A stretch of 64,000 nucleotides of DNA, taken from NCBI GenBank assembly GCA_965217685.1, contig CBDCIZ010000003.1, forward strand, positions 3,348,001-3,412,000, in the 5' to 3' direction. A program made the translations under genes and the position numbers. The notes below the pieces were generated by a model, which was not told where the DNA came from, did no database searches, and saw only the letters and a list, made by a program, of their open reading frames with translations. Of the stretch, positions 35,490-45,579 are shown one piece after another; position 1 is the stretch's first letter; the number at the start of each line of letters is the position of its first letter. Origin of the DNA: Aurantimonas sp965217685. Its GTDB lineage: Bacteria; Pseudomonadota; Alphaproteobacteria; Rhizobiales; Rhizobiaceae.

Positions 35490-36026
35490 ATGTCTTCAAT
35501 CGACCGCAACACATTCGTCGACGATGCGGGCATCCCAACCTTTGAGGTCACCAACCGGCCCCTTCTTCTCACGAGCCGACTGGTGAGGGCCGCGACCGTG
35601 CTCGGCCGGATCACCGCAAAGGTCCACAAGGCAGACTACGGACTGTCGGGCTCGGAGTTCAACGTCATGCTGGTCCTCGGCGATGCGGGACCCGCGCCGC
35701 TCACCTCGTCGGCGATTGTCGAAACCACCGCGATGGACAAGACCAAGGTGAGTCGTGCGGTGTCGTCGCTCGATCGTCGGGGCTGGTTGTTCCGCACGCG
35801 CGCAAAAGCTGATCGTCGCTTCGAATATCTCGAACTGACAGGCGACGGCCGCCGCTTTTTCGACGACCTGATGCCGCGGCTCAAGCAGGCGGAAGCGGCC
35901 GTCCTGAAAGGCATGTCGAGCCAGGAGCGCGACGGTCTGCGCAATGGCCTGAGCGGTCTCGATCGGGCCCTGAACGGCGCTGCGGACTTGTCGCCGGTCG
36001 AAACCCGTGACGCGCGCAAAGATTGA
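35490..36026 (+). CDS. MarR-family transcriptional regulator
   Basis: 178-residue winged-helix regulator. The DNA-binding region is TSSAIVETTAMDKTKVSRAVSSLDRR (spans about residues 75-100) followed by the wing RTRAKADRRFEYLELTGDG. MarR proteins repress efflux, stress or catabolic genes and respond to small aromatics or oxidants. The target is unknown; no divergent gene is close, and dusA follows 124 bases later. An EcfG-type promoter may drive it. Confidence 0.88.
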   Translation: MSSIDRNTFVDDAGIPTFEVTNRPLLLTSRLVRAATVLGRITAKVHKADYGLSGSEFNVMLVLGDAGPAPLTSSAIVETTAMDKTKVSRAVSSLDRRGWLFRTRAKADRRFEYLELTGDGRRFFDDLMPRLKQAEAAVLKGMSSQERDGLRNGLSGLDRALNGAADLSPVETRDARKD

Positions 36027-36150
36027 GGGCGCCGGGCTTGTATAGGGCGCTTGCGGTGAGACGACCGGACAGGTCCGCTGTACGGCAAAAGTCCAATTCG
36101 TCGAAGGCTTCGATCTTGGAATCGTCTCCACGTCGCCTTATGGACAGCTT

Positions 36151-37227
36151 ATGCCACTCCTGGAATATCCTATCCCGCGCCAACCGGATGCTGCGCCCCA
36201 CGGCGCGGCCAGACGGTTTGCCGTGGCGCCTATGATCGACTGGACCGATCGTCACTGCCGGTTCTTTCACCGGCAGCTCACGTCTCGTGCCCAGCTCTAT
36301 ACCGAGATGATCGTGGCCGACGCGATCCTTCACGGGGATGTCGAGCGCTTGCTCGGCTTCGATAGCGCGGAACATCCCGTGGTTCTGCAACTCGGCGGCT
36401 CCGATCCCGAGAAGCTGGCGGCCGCCTGCCGAACCGCCAATGACTTCGGCTACGACGAGATCGGCCTCAACGTCGGCTGTCCGTCCGATCGCGTGCAGTC
36501 CGGCACCTTCGGCGCCTGCCTGATGCGTGAGCCGTCGCTGGTCGGCGAATGCCTCGGCGCCATGGTCGAGGCGAGCGATGCGCCGGTGAGTGTCAAATGC
36601 CGGATCGGTGTCGACGATCAAGACCCCGAAACAGCGCTCGACAGCGTTGCCGACGCGGCGATCGCGAGCGGCGTCTCGATCGTATGGGTTCATGCGCGAA
36701 AGGCATGGCTGCACGGCTTGAGCCCGAAGGAAAACCGTGACATCCCGCCGCTCGACTACAGCCGTGTCCACCGGCTGAAGGCGCGCCTGCCGGGAACCTT
36801 CGTCGGGCTGAACGGCGGCCTGAAGACGCTCGACGGCGGCCTCGACGAACTTGGCCGCGTCGACGGCATCATGCTCGGCCGCGCCGCCTACCAGACGCCG
36901 GACATCCTCTTCGATGTCGATGCACGGATCTTCGGCGCGCCGGCAACGCCGCGCGACTACGACCGCGTGATCGCGGCGATGAGCGAATATGCCTCCGCGC
37001 ACATGGCACGGAGCGGACGATTGGCGCAGGTGACGCGCCACATGGTGGGGCTGTTTTCGGGCCTTCCCGGCGCCCGCCGGTGGCGGCAGGTCCTCTCGGA
37101 AGGCGCAACGCGGTCCGACGCCGGACCCGGCCTGATCGCCGAGGCGTTCTCCCATGTCCGGCTGCCGGATGGGGAGGGACATTCGGCACAGACGGCGAAT
37201 GCGGCGCAAGCTGCGGCGGCGGCCTGA
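36151..37227 (+). CDS. dusA: tRNA-dihydrouridine synthase DusA
   Basis: 358-residue FMN enzyme that reduces U20/U20a in tRNA. Hallmarks are APMIDWTDRHCR, the catalytic-Cys segment LNVGCPSDRVQSG, the FMN region VSVKCRIGVDD, and DusA-specific HARKAWLHGLSPKENR. The C-terminal tail adds about 30 low-complexity residues (QTANAAQAAAAA). ATG 36151 follows a weak ribosome site. The call of DusA over DusB/C rests on the HARKAWL block. Confidence 0.93.
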   Translation: MPLLEYPIPRQPDAAPHGAARRFAVAPMIDWTDRHCRFFHRQLTSRAQLYTEMIVADAILHGDVERLLGFDSAEHPVVLQLGGSDPEKLAAACRTANDFGYDEIGLNVGCPSDRVQSGTFGACLMREPSLVGECLGAMVEASDAPVSVKCRIGVDDQDPETALDSVADAAIASGVSIVWVHARKAWLHGLSPKENRDIPPLDYSRVHRLKARLPGTFVGLNGGLKTLDGGLDELGRVDGIMLGRAAYQTPDILFDVDARIFGAPATPRDYDRVIAAMSEYASAHMARSGRLAQVTRHMVGLFSGLPGARRWRQVLSEGATRSDAGPGLIAEAFSHVRLPDGEGHSAQTANAAQAAAAA

Positions 37228-37341
37228 ACCTCCCGTACCGACGATCTGCTCGATTTGCGTGTCGACGTCGGGGGCACGCGCTGTCGCACGCCGTCAGAAA
37301 CCTCGCGTGCATTGCCGGGGCGAGGGCTTTATGACGCTGCG

Positions 37342-38166
37342 ATGATCGCCCACGACCTCGCGTCCTTCCTGCCGTTGATTCTGATTCTCCTCGTTGCGGC
37401 CGTGGCGGCGGGTTTTCTCGCCGGTCTCTTCGGCATCGGCGGCGGTGCGATCTTCGTGCCGGTGCTCTACCAGACCTTCGAGGCGCTCGGAATCAGCCAT
37501 GAGGTGACCATGCATCTGGCCATCGGCACCTCGATCGCGATCATCGTGCCGACTTCGCTGCGCTCGCTCGCCTCGCACTGGAAGCGCGACGCGGTCGATT
37601 GGCGGCTCTTGAAGGAGTGGACGATCGCCGTTCCACTCGGCGCCATCGTCGGTGCGCTGGTTGCCGCCGCGATCTCGTCGGAAGCGCTACGGGCGATCTT
37701 TGCGTTGTTGGCGTTCGTCCTCGGCCTGAAGATGCTGCTGGGCCGTAGCGAGTTTTCGCTGGGCAAGGACCTTCCTGGCCTGGTCGGGCGCTCGGCGGCC
37801 GGCTTCACCATCGGGGTGTTGTCCTCGTTGATGGGAATCGGCGGCGGTGTCCTCAACAACACCTTCATGACGCTCTACGGTCGCTCGATGATCCAGGCCG
37901 TCGCGACCAGCGCCGGCGTGGGCGTGCTGATCTCGATCCCCGGACTCGTCTCGTATATCGTCGGCGGCTGGAACGACCCGTTGTTGCCGGCCTGGAGCCT
38001 CGGCTTCGTCAATCTGGCGGCGCTGCTGACGGTCGCGCCGGCCTCGATTCTCGTCGTGCCGGTCGGCGCTGCGCTCGCCCACCGCCTGACCCGCCGCCAG
38101 ATGGAGATCGGCTTCGGCCTGTTTCTTCTGACCGCCGCCGCACGCTTCGCCTACAGCCTGATCTGA
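37342..38166 (+). CDS. TauE/SafE-family sulfite/anion exporter
   Basis: 274-residue membrane protein with about eight helices and two internal repeats, GLFGIGGGAIFVPVLY and SSLMGIGGGVLNNTFMTLYG, the hallmark of TauE/SafE. Members export sulfite, sulfoacetate or other organic anions. ATG 37342 (MIAHDLASFLP) is preferred since the upstream frame extension lacks hydrophobic conservation. It converges with the protease gene, 19 bases from its stop. Substrate unknown. Confidence 0.9.
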   Translation: MIAHDLASFLPLILILLVAAVAAGFLAGLFGIGGGAIFVPVLYQTFEALGISHEVTMHLAIGTSIAIIVPTSLRSLASHWKRDAVDWRLLKEWTIAVPLGAIVGALVAAAISSEALRAIFALLAFVLGLKMLLGRSEFSLGKDLPGLVGRSAAGFTIGVLSSLMGIGGGVLNNTFMTLYGRSMIQAVATSAGVGVLISIPGLVSYIVGGWNDPLLPAWSLGFVNLAALLTVAPASILVVPVGAALAHRLTRRQMEIGFGLFLLTAAARFAYSLI

Positions 38167-38185
38167 GCGCTTTCACGGAACGCGA

Positions 38186-38896
38186 TCAGTCGGTGAGGAT
38201 CAGCCGCTCGCCGCGAAAGTCGAAAGAGGTGAGGGTGTTCAGGAAGCTCATGCCGAGCAGCGTCGTGCCGAAATCGCCGTCGGTCACCGCTGCCTGAACA
38301 TCGTGCCGGACGATGTCGCCGACCTTCACCGTGGCGAGCGTCACCGGCGCAGCCGACGCCAGGCCGTTGGCGGTCATCACTTTCTGAGAAAAGCGCAAAC
38401 GCGACGGATCGATACCGACGCTCCGGGCGGTCGCACGGTCCATGGCGACGATCGAAGCGCCGGTGTCGACCATGAAGGACACCGGCTTGCCGTCGATGGA
38501 ACCGTCGAGATGGAAATGGTCGTCGGCCCCGCGCAGCGCCATGAAACGCTTGTCGTCGCCATTGCCGACCGAGACCAGCGTGCCCGGAACCAGCGCGACC
38601 ATCAGCCGATCCTTCAGTGAGCCAAGCTCCGGGCCGAAACTATAGGCGCCGATCAGGACGGCGAAGGCCAGCACCCAGATGCCCGCTGCCTTCAACGCCT
38701 CGCCGAGCCGTGTGCGAAGCATGAAGACGCCGAACGAGGCGAGCGCGATGCCCCAGGCGCCGAGATAGGCCAATCGGGCGAAATCGTCGTCGGGCAGGCC
38801 TGCGATCGTGCCGCCATCGCTGCCGTTGAGAACGAGGACGAGGCAGGCGACGCCGAGCATCGCCAGGATGACCCAGAGAACCCAGTCTCTACGCAT
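38186..38896 (-). CDS. TIGR02281-type retropepsin-like aspartic protease, membrane bound
   Basis: 236 residues: three predicted helices in the first ~100 (WVLWVILAMLGVACLVLVL and two more), then a periplasmic or cytosolic aspartyl protease-like domain. The catalytic motif is FMVDTGASIVAMD (DTGAS), followed by GIDPSRLRFSQ and a second conserved LLGMSFL. One DTG motif means the active form is a dimer, as in retropepsins. Rhizobiales members have no assigned substrates. Its ATG at 38896 overlaps the DUF1289 gene by 8 bases. Confidence 0.88.
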   Translation of the reverse strand: MRRDWVLWVILAMLGVACLVLVLNGSDGGTIAGLPDDDFARLAYLGAWGIALASFGVFMLRTRLGEALKAAGIWVLAFAVLIGAYSFGPELGSLKDRLMVALVPGTLVSVGNGDDKRFMALRGADDHFHLDGSIDGKPVSFMVDTGASIVAMDRATARSVGIDPSRLRFSQKVMTANGLASAAPVTLATVKVGDIVRHDVQAAVTDGDFGTTLLGMSFLNTLTSFDFRGERLILTD

Positions 38897-39101
38897 GGCG
38901 CGTCGTCCGGGTCGCAAGCCGCGGCTGATCGTCGGCCAACCGTGCGAGGCGGGCGGGAAGGAGAGCCATGATATTCCGGCGTTCCCGAGCGTTGGCCGCG
39001 GTCCAGCCGGCGATCTCGTCGACCGATCGCCCGCAGCCACGGCAAAAGCCGCTGGCGGGGTCGATCGCGCAGATCTTGTTGCAGGGGGATTCGATCGTCA
39101 T
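38889..39101 (-). CDS. DUF1289 small Cys-rich protein
   Basis: 70 residues with the DUF1289 pattern SPCNKICAIDPASGFCRGCG followed by RSVDEIAGW; four Cys suggest a small zinc or iron-sulfur site. Function is unknown. It often stands next to the TIGR02281 protease, as here, where the two overlap by 8 bases and are probably translated together. Confidence 0.88.
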   Translation of the reverse strand: MTIESPCNKICAIDPASGFCRGCGRSVDEIAGWTAANARERRNIMALLPARLARLADDQPRLATRTTRHA

Positions 39102-39248
39102 CGTCTCGAAGTCGGAAGGTTGGCGTTCCCAAGATATGGCGGGATGCGGCGTTCTTCACAAGCTTCGGTGCGCCCGTGACGATCTTGCCCCCGATCGGCC
39201 GAACGGCAGAGGACAGCTTTGCCTCGGTTTCGTGGCGAGCGATCCGCC

Positions 39249-40766
<1,518 letters not shown>

Positions 40767-40971
40767 GAACGCGTTCGATCGCCTGGGTACAATGTCGACG
40801 CGCCATCCTGTTTCGAGAAGCTTAAAAAATTGCCTTAAGAAATAACGAAAATGCCGATTTTCATGGGGATTACAAAAACGGCCTCGCCTCCCGCTCGCGA
40901 TCCGCAACCCTTGTCGGCAGCGACGTCCGTGGCTTATGACCGTCGGGTGAATCGATCCGGGAGGATGACGC

Positions 40972-41583
40972 ATGAAGCTCTTCGACGGCGGCAAGGCGCC
41001 CAATCCGCGCCGCGTGCGCGTGTTTCTGTCTGAAAAGGGCATCGACGTGCCGATCGAGCCGGTCGACATGGCCTCGCTCGGTCACAAATCGGACACGATC
41101 ACCGAGCGCAACCCGCTCCAGCGTCTGCCGGTTCTCGAACTGGACGACGGCACTGTGCTGACCGAATCGATCGCCATCTGCCGCTATTTCGAGGTGCTGC
41201 ATCCCGAGCCCGCGCTGTTCGGCAAGGGGGCGTTTGGCCAGGCCAACGTCGAGATGTGGAATCGCCGGCTGGAACTGGGCTTCCTGAACGCCGTCGCCTC
41301 GGCTTTCCGTCACACCCACCCGGCTATGGCCACCTGGGAGGTGCCGCAGATCGAGGACTGGGGCCTGGAAAACCGCAACAAGGCCTTGGCCTTTCTCGAA
41401 TTCTTCGACAAGCATCTGGCCGAAAACGAGTTCGCCGCGGGCGCCGAATACAGTGTCGCCGACATCAGTGGCCTGATCGGCATCGATTTCATGAAGCCGG
41501 CGAAAATTCAGCTTCCAGACCATCTCGCCAACGTCAGGCGCTGGCACCAAACGGTCTCGGCGCGGCCAAGCGCCAGGGCTTGA
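40972..41583 (+). CDS. Glutathione S-transferase
   Basis: 203-residue cytosolic GST. The thioredoxin-like domain has MKLFDGGKAPNPRRVRVFLS, the cis-Pro region LQRLPVLELDDG and the glutathione-contact LTESIAICRYFE. The alpha-helical C-domain ends AEYSVADISGLIGIDF. The PNPRRVR motif suggests the active residue is Ser/Asn-type of the beta/theta-like groups. It precedes the uracil-DNA glycosylase gene by 23 bases and may be co-transcribed. Confidence 0.9.
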   Translation: MKLFDGGKAPNPRRVRVFLSEKGIDVPIEPVDMASLGHKSDTITERNPLQRLPVLELDDGTVLTESIAICRYFEVLHPEPALFGKGAFGQANVEMWNRRLELGFLNAVASAFRHTHPAMATWEVPQIEDWGLENRNKALAFLEFFDKHLAENEFAAGAEYSVADISGLIGIDFMKPAKIQLPDHLANVRRWHQTVSARPSARA

Positions 41584-41606
41584 GCGCCAGCGGACGCAAC
41601 GAGGCG

Positions 41607-42275
41607 ATGAAGAGCGCTTCGGCAAAGACGCCGGAGCGGCTTTATGCCACGATCCGGCAATGCCGCATCTGCCGCGACGCGCCGCTGGGGCCACCGCTGC
41701 CGATCGAGCCCAACCCGGTGCTGTCGATCTCGTCCAAAGCCCGGTTGCTGATCGCCGGCCAGGCGCCGGGCAATCTCGCCGACAAGACGACGAAGCCGTT
41801 CAACGACCCGTCCGGCGTGCGCCTGCGCGACTGGCTCGGCATCGACGAGACGATCTTCTACGACCGCGACAGGCTGGCGATCGTGCCGATGGGCTTCTGC
41901 TTTCCCGGATACGACGCCAAGGGAGGCGACAAGCCGCCCCGCCGCGAATGTTCGATGACGTGGCACGCGCATGTGATGGCGGCGATGCCGCAGATCGAAC
42001 TGGTGCTGGCGATCGGGCTTTACGCCCAGCGCTTCCACATCGAAGGCCATGGCCGGCGCAACCTGACAGCGACCGTCGCGGACTGGCGCGCCGTGCTCGG
42101 CGGCATGGAAATCGGCGGCAACGACACCGGCGATGTCCGCGGCATGGGCCGCTTTGCCCCGGTCATACCGCTGCCGCACCCGTCCTGGCGCAACAATGCC
42201 TGGCTGAAACGGAATTCGTGGTTCGCCAAGGACCTTTTGCCGGAACTCCGGCGCCGGGTCGCGGCGTTGGTTTGA
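41607..42275 (+). CDS. Uracil-DNA glycosylase family protein (family 4/5-like)
   Basis: 222 residues. Cys pairs CRIC at the N-terminus suit an Fe-S cluster; LIAGQAPGNLADKTTKPFND is the motif A region, LRDWLGIDETIF follows, and PLPHPSWRNNAWLKRN carries the motif B His. This clade of UDG-fold proteins is common in alphaproteobacteria, often without tested activity. ATG 41607 has GAGG upstream. It is a second, separate UDG-fold gene in the window, unlike the one at 4475 in keeping its motif B His. Confidence 0.8.
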   Translation: MKSASAKTPERLYATIRQCRICRDAPLGPPLPIEPNPVLSISSKARLLIAGQAPGNLADKTTKPFNDPSGVRLRDWLGIDETIFYDRDRLAIVPMGFCFPGYDAKGGDKPPRRECSMTWHAHVMAAMPQIELVLAIGLYAQRFHIEGHGRRNLTATVADWRAVLGGMEIGGNDTGDVRGMGRFAPVIPLPHPSWRNNAWLKRNSWFAKDLLPELRRRVAALV

Positions 42276-42348
42276 CGTCCGCCCTACCGAGAACCTCGTC
42301 GTTGCTGTAAGCCTGCGCGAAAGAGTGTACTCGCGGAGTGATGCGGCG

Positions 42349-42834
42349 ATGGACCGGCTGGACAAGAAGATCTTGCGGCTCATGCAAGAGGACGCGACAC
42401 TTGCGGTCGCCGACGTCGCCAAGCGCGTCGGCCTCTCGACCACGCCCTGCTGGCGCCGCATCCAGAAGCTGGAGGAGGAGGGCGTCATCAAGCGGCGTGT
42501 CGCCATCCTCGACCCTGTCAAGGTCAACGCCCGCGTCACCGTCTTCGTCTCGATCCGCACCAACTCCCATTCGACCGAATGGCTGAAGCGTTTTTCGGAG
42601 GTGATCGCCGAGTTTCCCGAGGTCATCGAGTTCTACCGCATGAGCGGCGACGTCGATTATCTCCTGCGCGTCGTCGTGCCGGACATCGCCGCCTACGACG
42701 CCGTCTACAAGCGGATGATCGAAAGAATAGAGATCCGCGACGTCTCTTCGTCCTTCGCCATGGAGCAGATCAAGTACACGACGCAGATGCCGCTGGATTA
42801 CATGGTGCTCGACAAGGAACCGCGGGAGACGTGA
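42349..42834 (+). CDS. Lrp/AsnC-family transcriptional regulator
   Basis: 161 residues: N-terminal HTH (ATLAVADVAKRVGLSTTPCW) then the RAM/AsnC ligand domain with EFYRMSGDVDYLLRVVVPD. Members respond to amino acids and control amino-acid metabolism or export. ATG 42349 (MDRLDKK) is the family start, with GGAG upstream; a GTG at 42325 is also open. Converges on the dehydrogenase gene at 42934, so the target is not indicated by position. Confidence 0.92.
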   Translation: MDRLDKKILRLMQEDATLAVADVAKRVGLSTTPCWRRIQKLEEEGVIKRRVAILDPVKVNARVTVFVSIRTNSHSTEWLKRFSEVIAEFPEVIEFYRMSGDVDYLLRVVVPDIAAYDAVYKRMIERIEIRDVSSSFAMEQIKYTTQMPLDYMVLDKEPRET

Positions 42835-42869
42835 CGATTTCCAACGAATTGAAAGACTTGTGACCGATT

Positions 42870-42887
42870 TTGGAATCGGAATTCCAA
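42870..42887. terminator. Short palindrome between convergent genes
   Basis: TTGGAAT, 4-nt loop CGGA, ATTCCAA. Seven-bp stem between the Lrp and dehydrogenase stops. May be a weak terminator; could be chance. Confidence 0.3.
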
Positions 42888-42933
42888 GGCCTTTGATCGT
42901 TTGCAGAAAGCGTTCCTACGCGCTGCCTTGGTC

Positions 42934-43803
42934 TTAACGATTGAGCCGTGCGAGCAGCGCCGAGGTGTCCCAGCGCTTTCCGCCCATGGCCTCGACCTCG
43001 GCGTAGAACTGGTCGACGAGGGCGGTGACGGGCAGGCTCGCGCCGTTTCGCCTGGCTTCGGCAAGGCAGATGCCCAAATCCTTGCGCATCCATTCGACGG
43101 CAAAACCGTGTTCGTATTCGCCGGCATTCATCGTCTTGTGGCGATTCTCCATCTGCCAGGAGCCGGCGGCGCCCTTGGAGATCACGCCGACGACCTTCTC
43201 GATGTCGAGGCCGGATTTCTGGCCGAAGGCGATCGCCTCCGACAAGCCCTGGACGAGTCCTGCAATGCAGATCTGGTTCATCATCTTGGTGAGCTGGCCG
43301 GCGCCGGCCTCGCCCATCAGCCCGACCATCTTGGCGAAGGGCCCGATGATCGGCTTGGCCGCCGCAAAATCACCCTCCGCGCCGCCGCACATGACGGTCA
43401 GCGCGCCGTTCTCGGCGCCGGCCTGGCCGCCGGAGACGGGCGCGTCGATGAACTTGAAGCTTTTGTCCGAGCAGGCCTTGGCGAGCTCGCGGGCCAGTTC
43501 CGCCGAATCGGTGGTGTTGTCGATGAGGGTCGCGCCGGCGTTCATGCCGGCGAGAATGCCATCCTCGCCATAGACGACCGAGCGCACGTCGTCGTCGTTG
43601 CCGACACACATGAAGACGAACTCGGCACCCTCCGCCGCCTCGCGCGGCGTCGGCTTGTGGCGGCCGCCATGTTCGTCGGCCCAGGCCTTGGCCTTCTTTT
43701 GCGTGCGGTTGAACACGGTGACGTCGTGGCCGCCCTTGTTCTTCAGGTGCCCGGCCATCGGATAGCCCATCACCCCGAGCCCAATGAATGCGACCTTCGC
43801 CAT
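42934..43803 (-). CDS. NAD(P)-dependent beta-hydroxyacid dehydrogenase (HIBADH/GlxR family)
   Basis: 289 residues. Rossmann motif AFIGLGVMGYPMAGHL, substrate motif DAPVSGGQAGAENGAL, and catalytic Lys region GAGQLTKMMNQICIAG. Family members reduce tartronate semialdehyde, succinic semialdehyde or oxidise 3-hydroxyisobutyrate; sequence alone does not decide between them. ATG 43803 (MAKVAFIGLG) chosen over an upstream frame. It starts 88 bases below the amino-acid ABC operon, on the same strand. Confidence 0.88.
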   Translation of the reverse strand: MAKVAFIGLGVMGYPMAGHLKNKGGHDVTVFNRTQKKAKAWADEHGGRHKPTPREAAEGAEFVFMCVGNDDDVRSVVYGEDGILAGMNAGATLIDNTTDSAELARELAKACSDKSFKFIDAPVSGGQAGAENGALTVMCGGAEGDFAAAKPIIGPFAKMVGLMGEAGAGQLTKMMNQICIAGLVQGLSEAIAFGQKSGLDIEKVVGVISKGAAGSWQMENRHKTMNAGEYEHGFAVEWMRKDLGICLAEARRNGASLPVTALVDQFYAEVEAMGGKRWDTSALLARLNR

Positions 43804-43891
43804 ACCGTGATTCCTCCGCGCGCGTTCCACGAGACCGGACTTAGATGAAAATGCTCCGGTTTCAAATGTGCCGGCTGAGAACGGTCAGGCC

Positions 43892-44698
43892 CTACCGCTT
43901 CAAATGCCGCGTCAGGCGCTGCTCGGCGAGGTTGGTCAGGCGGCGCAGGATTTCGACGATGGCGAGGTAGAGGAGGGCGGCCCAGAAATAGGTCTGGAAG
44001 TCGAAGGTGCGTGAGTAGGCCTGGCGGGTCTCGCCGAAGAGGTCGTAGACCGTGATGATCGCGACGATGGCCGAGGCCTTGATCATCAGGATGATCTCGT
44101 TGGCATAGGGGCGCAGCGCGACGATCATCGCCTGGGGCAGGACGATCTTGAAGAAGATCACCGGCCGTGTCAGGCCCATGGCCCGGCCGCTTTCCCATTG
44201 GCCCTTCGGCACGCTTTCGATCGCGCCGCGCAGAATCTCCGCCTGATAGGCCGCCGTGTTCAGCGCCAGCGAGAACAAAGCGCAGGACCAGGCTTCCCGG
44301 AAGAACCACCACATATGGATGGATTCGAAGAAGCCGCGGAACTGGCCGAAGCCGTAATAGACCATGAAGATCTGGGCGATGAGCGGCGAGCCGCGGAAGA
44401 AATAGACGAAGCCGAAGGCGGCCGTGCGCCCGAAGATGTTGTCGGTCATCCGGCCGACCGCCACCGGCAGCGAGATGATCGCGCCCAGGACGAAGGAGGT
44501 GGCGACCAGCGAAACGGTGACCCAGAGGCCCGACAGGTAGGCCGGGCCGAAGCGGGTGAAGATCGTCGGGTCCCAGACGCGCACGACATAGGCGACGATC
44601 GCTGCCGCGATGGCGATCCAGACCGAAATGGCGATGATGCCGCCGAGCTTCTGGCGGGGCTTCTCGACCGGCGGGGCGGGCAGTGCCTCGATGCTCAT
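43892..44698 (-). CDS. Polar amino-acid ABC permease (HisM/ArtM-like)
   Basis: 268-residue inner-membrane permease. About five helices; the EAA loop region is YQAEILRGAIESVPKGQWES with GRAMGLTRP, typical of the His/Glu/Gln/Arg/opine family. The N-terminal Pro-rich MSIEALPAPPVEKPRQ precedes the first helix. It overlaps the other permease by 4 bases (ATGA). No ATPase gene follows: the next gene is the dehydrogenase. Confidence 0.9.
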   Translation of the reverse strand: MSIEALPAPPVEKPRQKLGGIIAISVWIAIAAAIVAYVVRVWDPTIFTRFGPAYLSGLWVTVSLVATSFVLGAIISLPVAVGRMTDNIFGRTAAFGFVYFFRGSPLIAQIFMVYYGFGQFRGFFESIHMWWFFREAWSCALFSLALNTAAYQAEILRGAIESVPKGQWESGRAMGLTRPVIFFKIVLPQAMIVALRPYANEIILMIKASAIVAIITVYDLFGETRQAYSRTFDFQTYFWAALLYLAIVEILRRLTNLAEQRLTRHLKR

Positions 44699-45405
44699 CG
44701 GGCGGCCTCGCCGCGCTTGGTCCAGTTGTCGATGGCGCCGATGACGATCGAGGAGATCACAGTCAAAACCAGATAGATGACGATCGCCGCACCGAAGAAC
44801 AGGAAGGGCTCGCGGGTGACGCGGGCGGCGATGCCGGCTTGGCGCAGCGTGTCGGACAAGCCGATGACCGAGACGAGCGCGGTGTCCTTCATAAGGTTCA
44901 TCCACAGATTGGCGAGGCCCGGCAGGGCGATACGGATCAATTGCGGGATGATGACGAAGAGCATGATCCGCGAGTTGCGCAGGCCGAGCGCCGCGCCGCC
45001 CTCGCGCTGGCCATGCGGGATCGCCCGGAAGGCGGAAAGGAAGACCTCGCTGGCAAACGCCGAGAAGACGAAGCCGAGGGCGATCATGCCGGAGACGAAG
45101 CTCGACAGCGCAAGGTTCGGCAATCCCACCGCTTGTGTCGCCGATCTCAGCGCGCCGTTGGCGACGAAATACACGAGGAACAGGGTCAGGAGTTCCGGCA
45201 GGCCTCGGAAGATCGTCGTGTAGATGTTGGCCGAAAGGTTCAGCAGCCGGTCGTTCGACTGCTTGGCCAGCGAAAGCAGGAAGCCGACGACGAGGCCGAT
45301 CGGCAGCGTGGCCAAAGAGAGGGTGACGGTCACCAGCGCCCCGCGCAGGATATCGTCGCCCCAGCCCGTCGGCCCGAAGCCGAGCAGTGTCAGATAGTCG
45401 TTCAT
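44695..45405 (-). CDS. Polar amino-acid ABC permease (HisQ/ArtQ-like)
   Basis: 236-residue permease beginning MNDYLTLLGFGPTGWGDDIL. The EAA motif is SEVFLSAFRAIPHGQREGG with AALGLRNSRI. It forms the heterodimer with the following permease. A strong hairpin at 45533-45569 separates it from the binding-protein gene, which usually keeps binding protein in excess. Confidence 0.9.
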   Translation of the reverse strand: MNDYLTLLGFGPTGWGDDILRGALVTVTLSLATLPIGLVVGFLLSLAKQSNDRLLNLSANIYTTIFRGLPELLTLFLVYFVANGALRSATQAVGLPNLALSSFVSGMIALGFVFSAFASEVFLSAFRAIPHGQREGGAALGLRNSRIMLFVIIPQLIRIALPGLANLWMNLMKDTALVSVIGLSDTLRQAGIAARVTREPFLFFGAAIVIYLVLTVISSIVIGAIDNWTKRGEAAR

Positions 45406-45532
45406 GGTCCTTGGTCGCTCATCGCTGACACGGATTAGCGACGCACAACGGCGACAGCAAGCAGCGGTGACCTGGGTCCGGTCGGCGCAAGGGCGGGGTC
45501 GCTCCTTCGGGGACGGCAAGCGATTTGCGAAG

Positions 45533-45569
45533 GAGGGCCGGCCGCACACTTTCGGCGCGGCCGGCCCTC
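45533..45569 (-). terminator. Stem-loop between binding protein and permease genes
   Basis: GAGGGCCGGCCGC (45533-45545) pairs perfectly with GCGGCCGGCCCTC (45557-45569), 13 bp with an 11-nt loop. No U-tract follows on the transcribed strand, so it probably stabilises the upstream mRNA or attenuates. Confidence 0.65.
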
Positions 45570-45579
45570 GATCCGACTA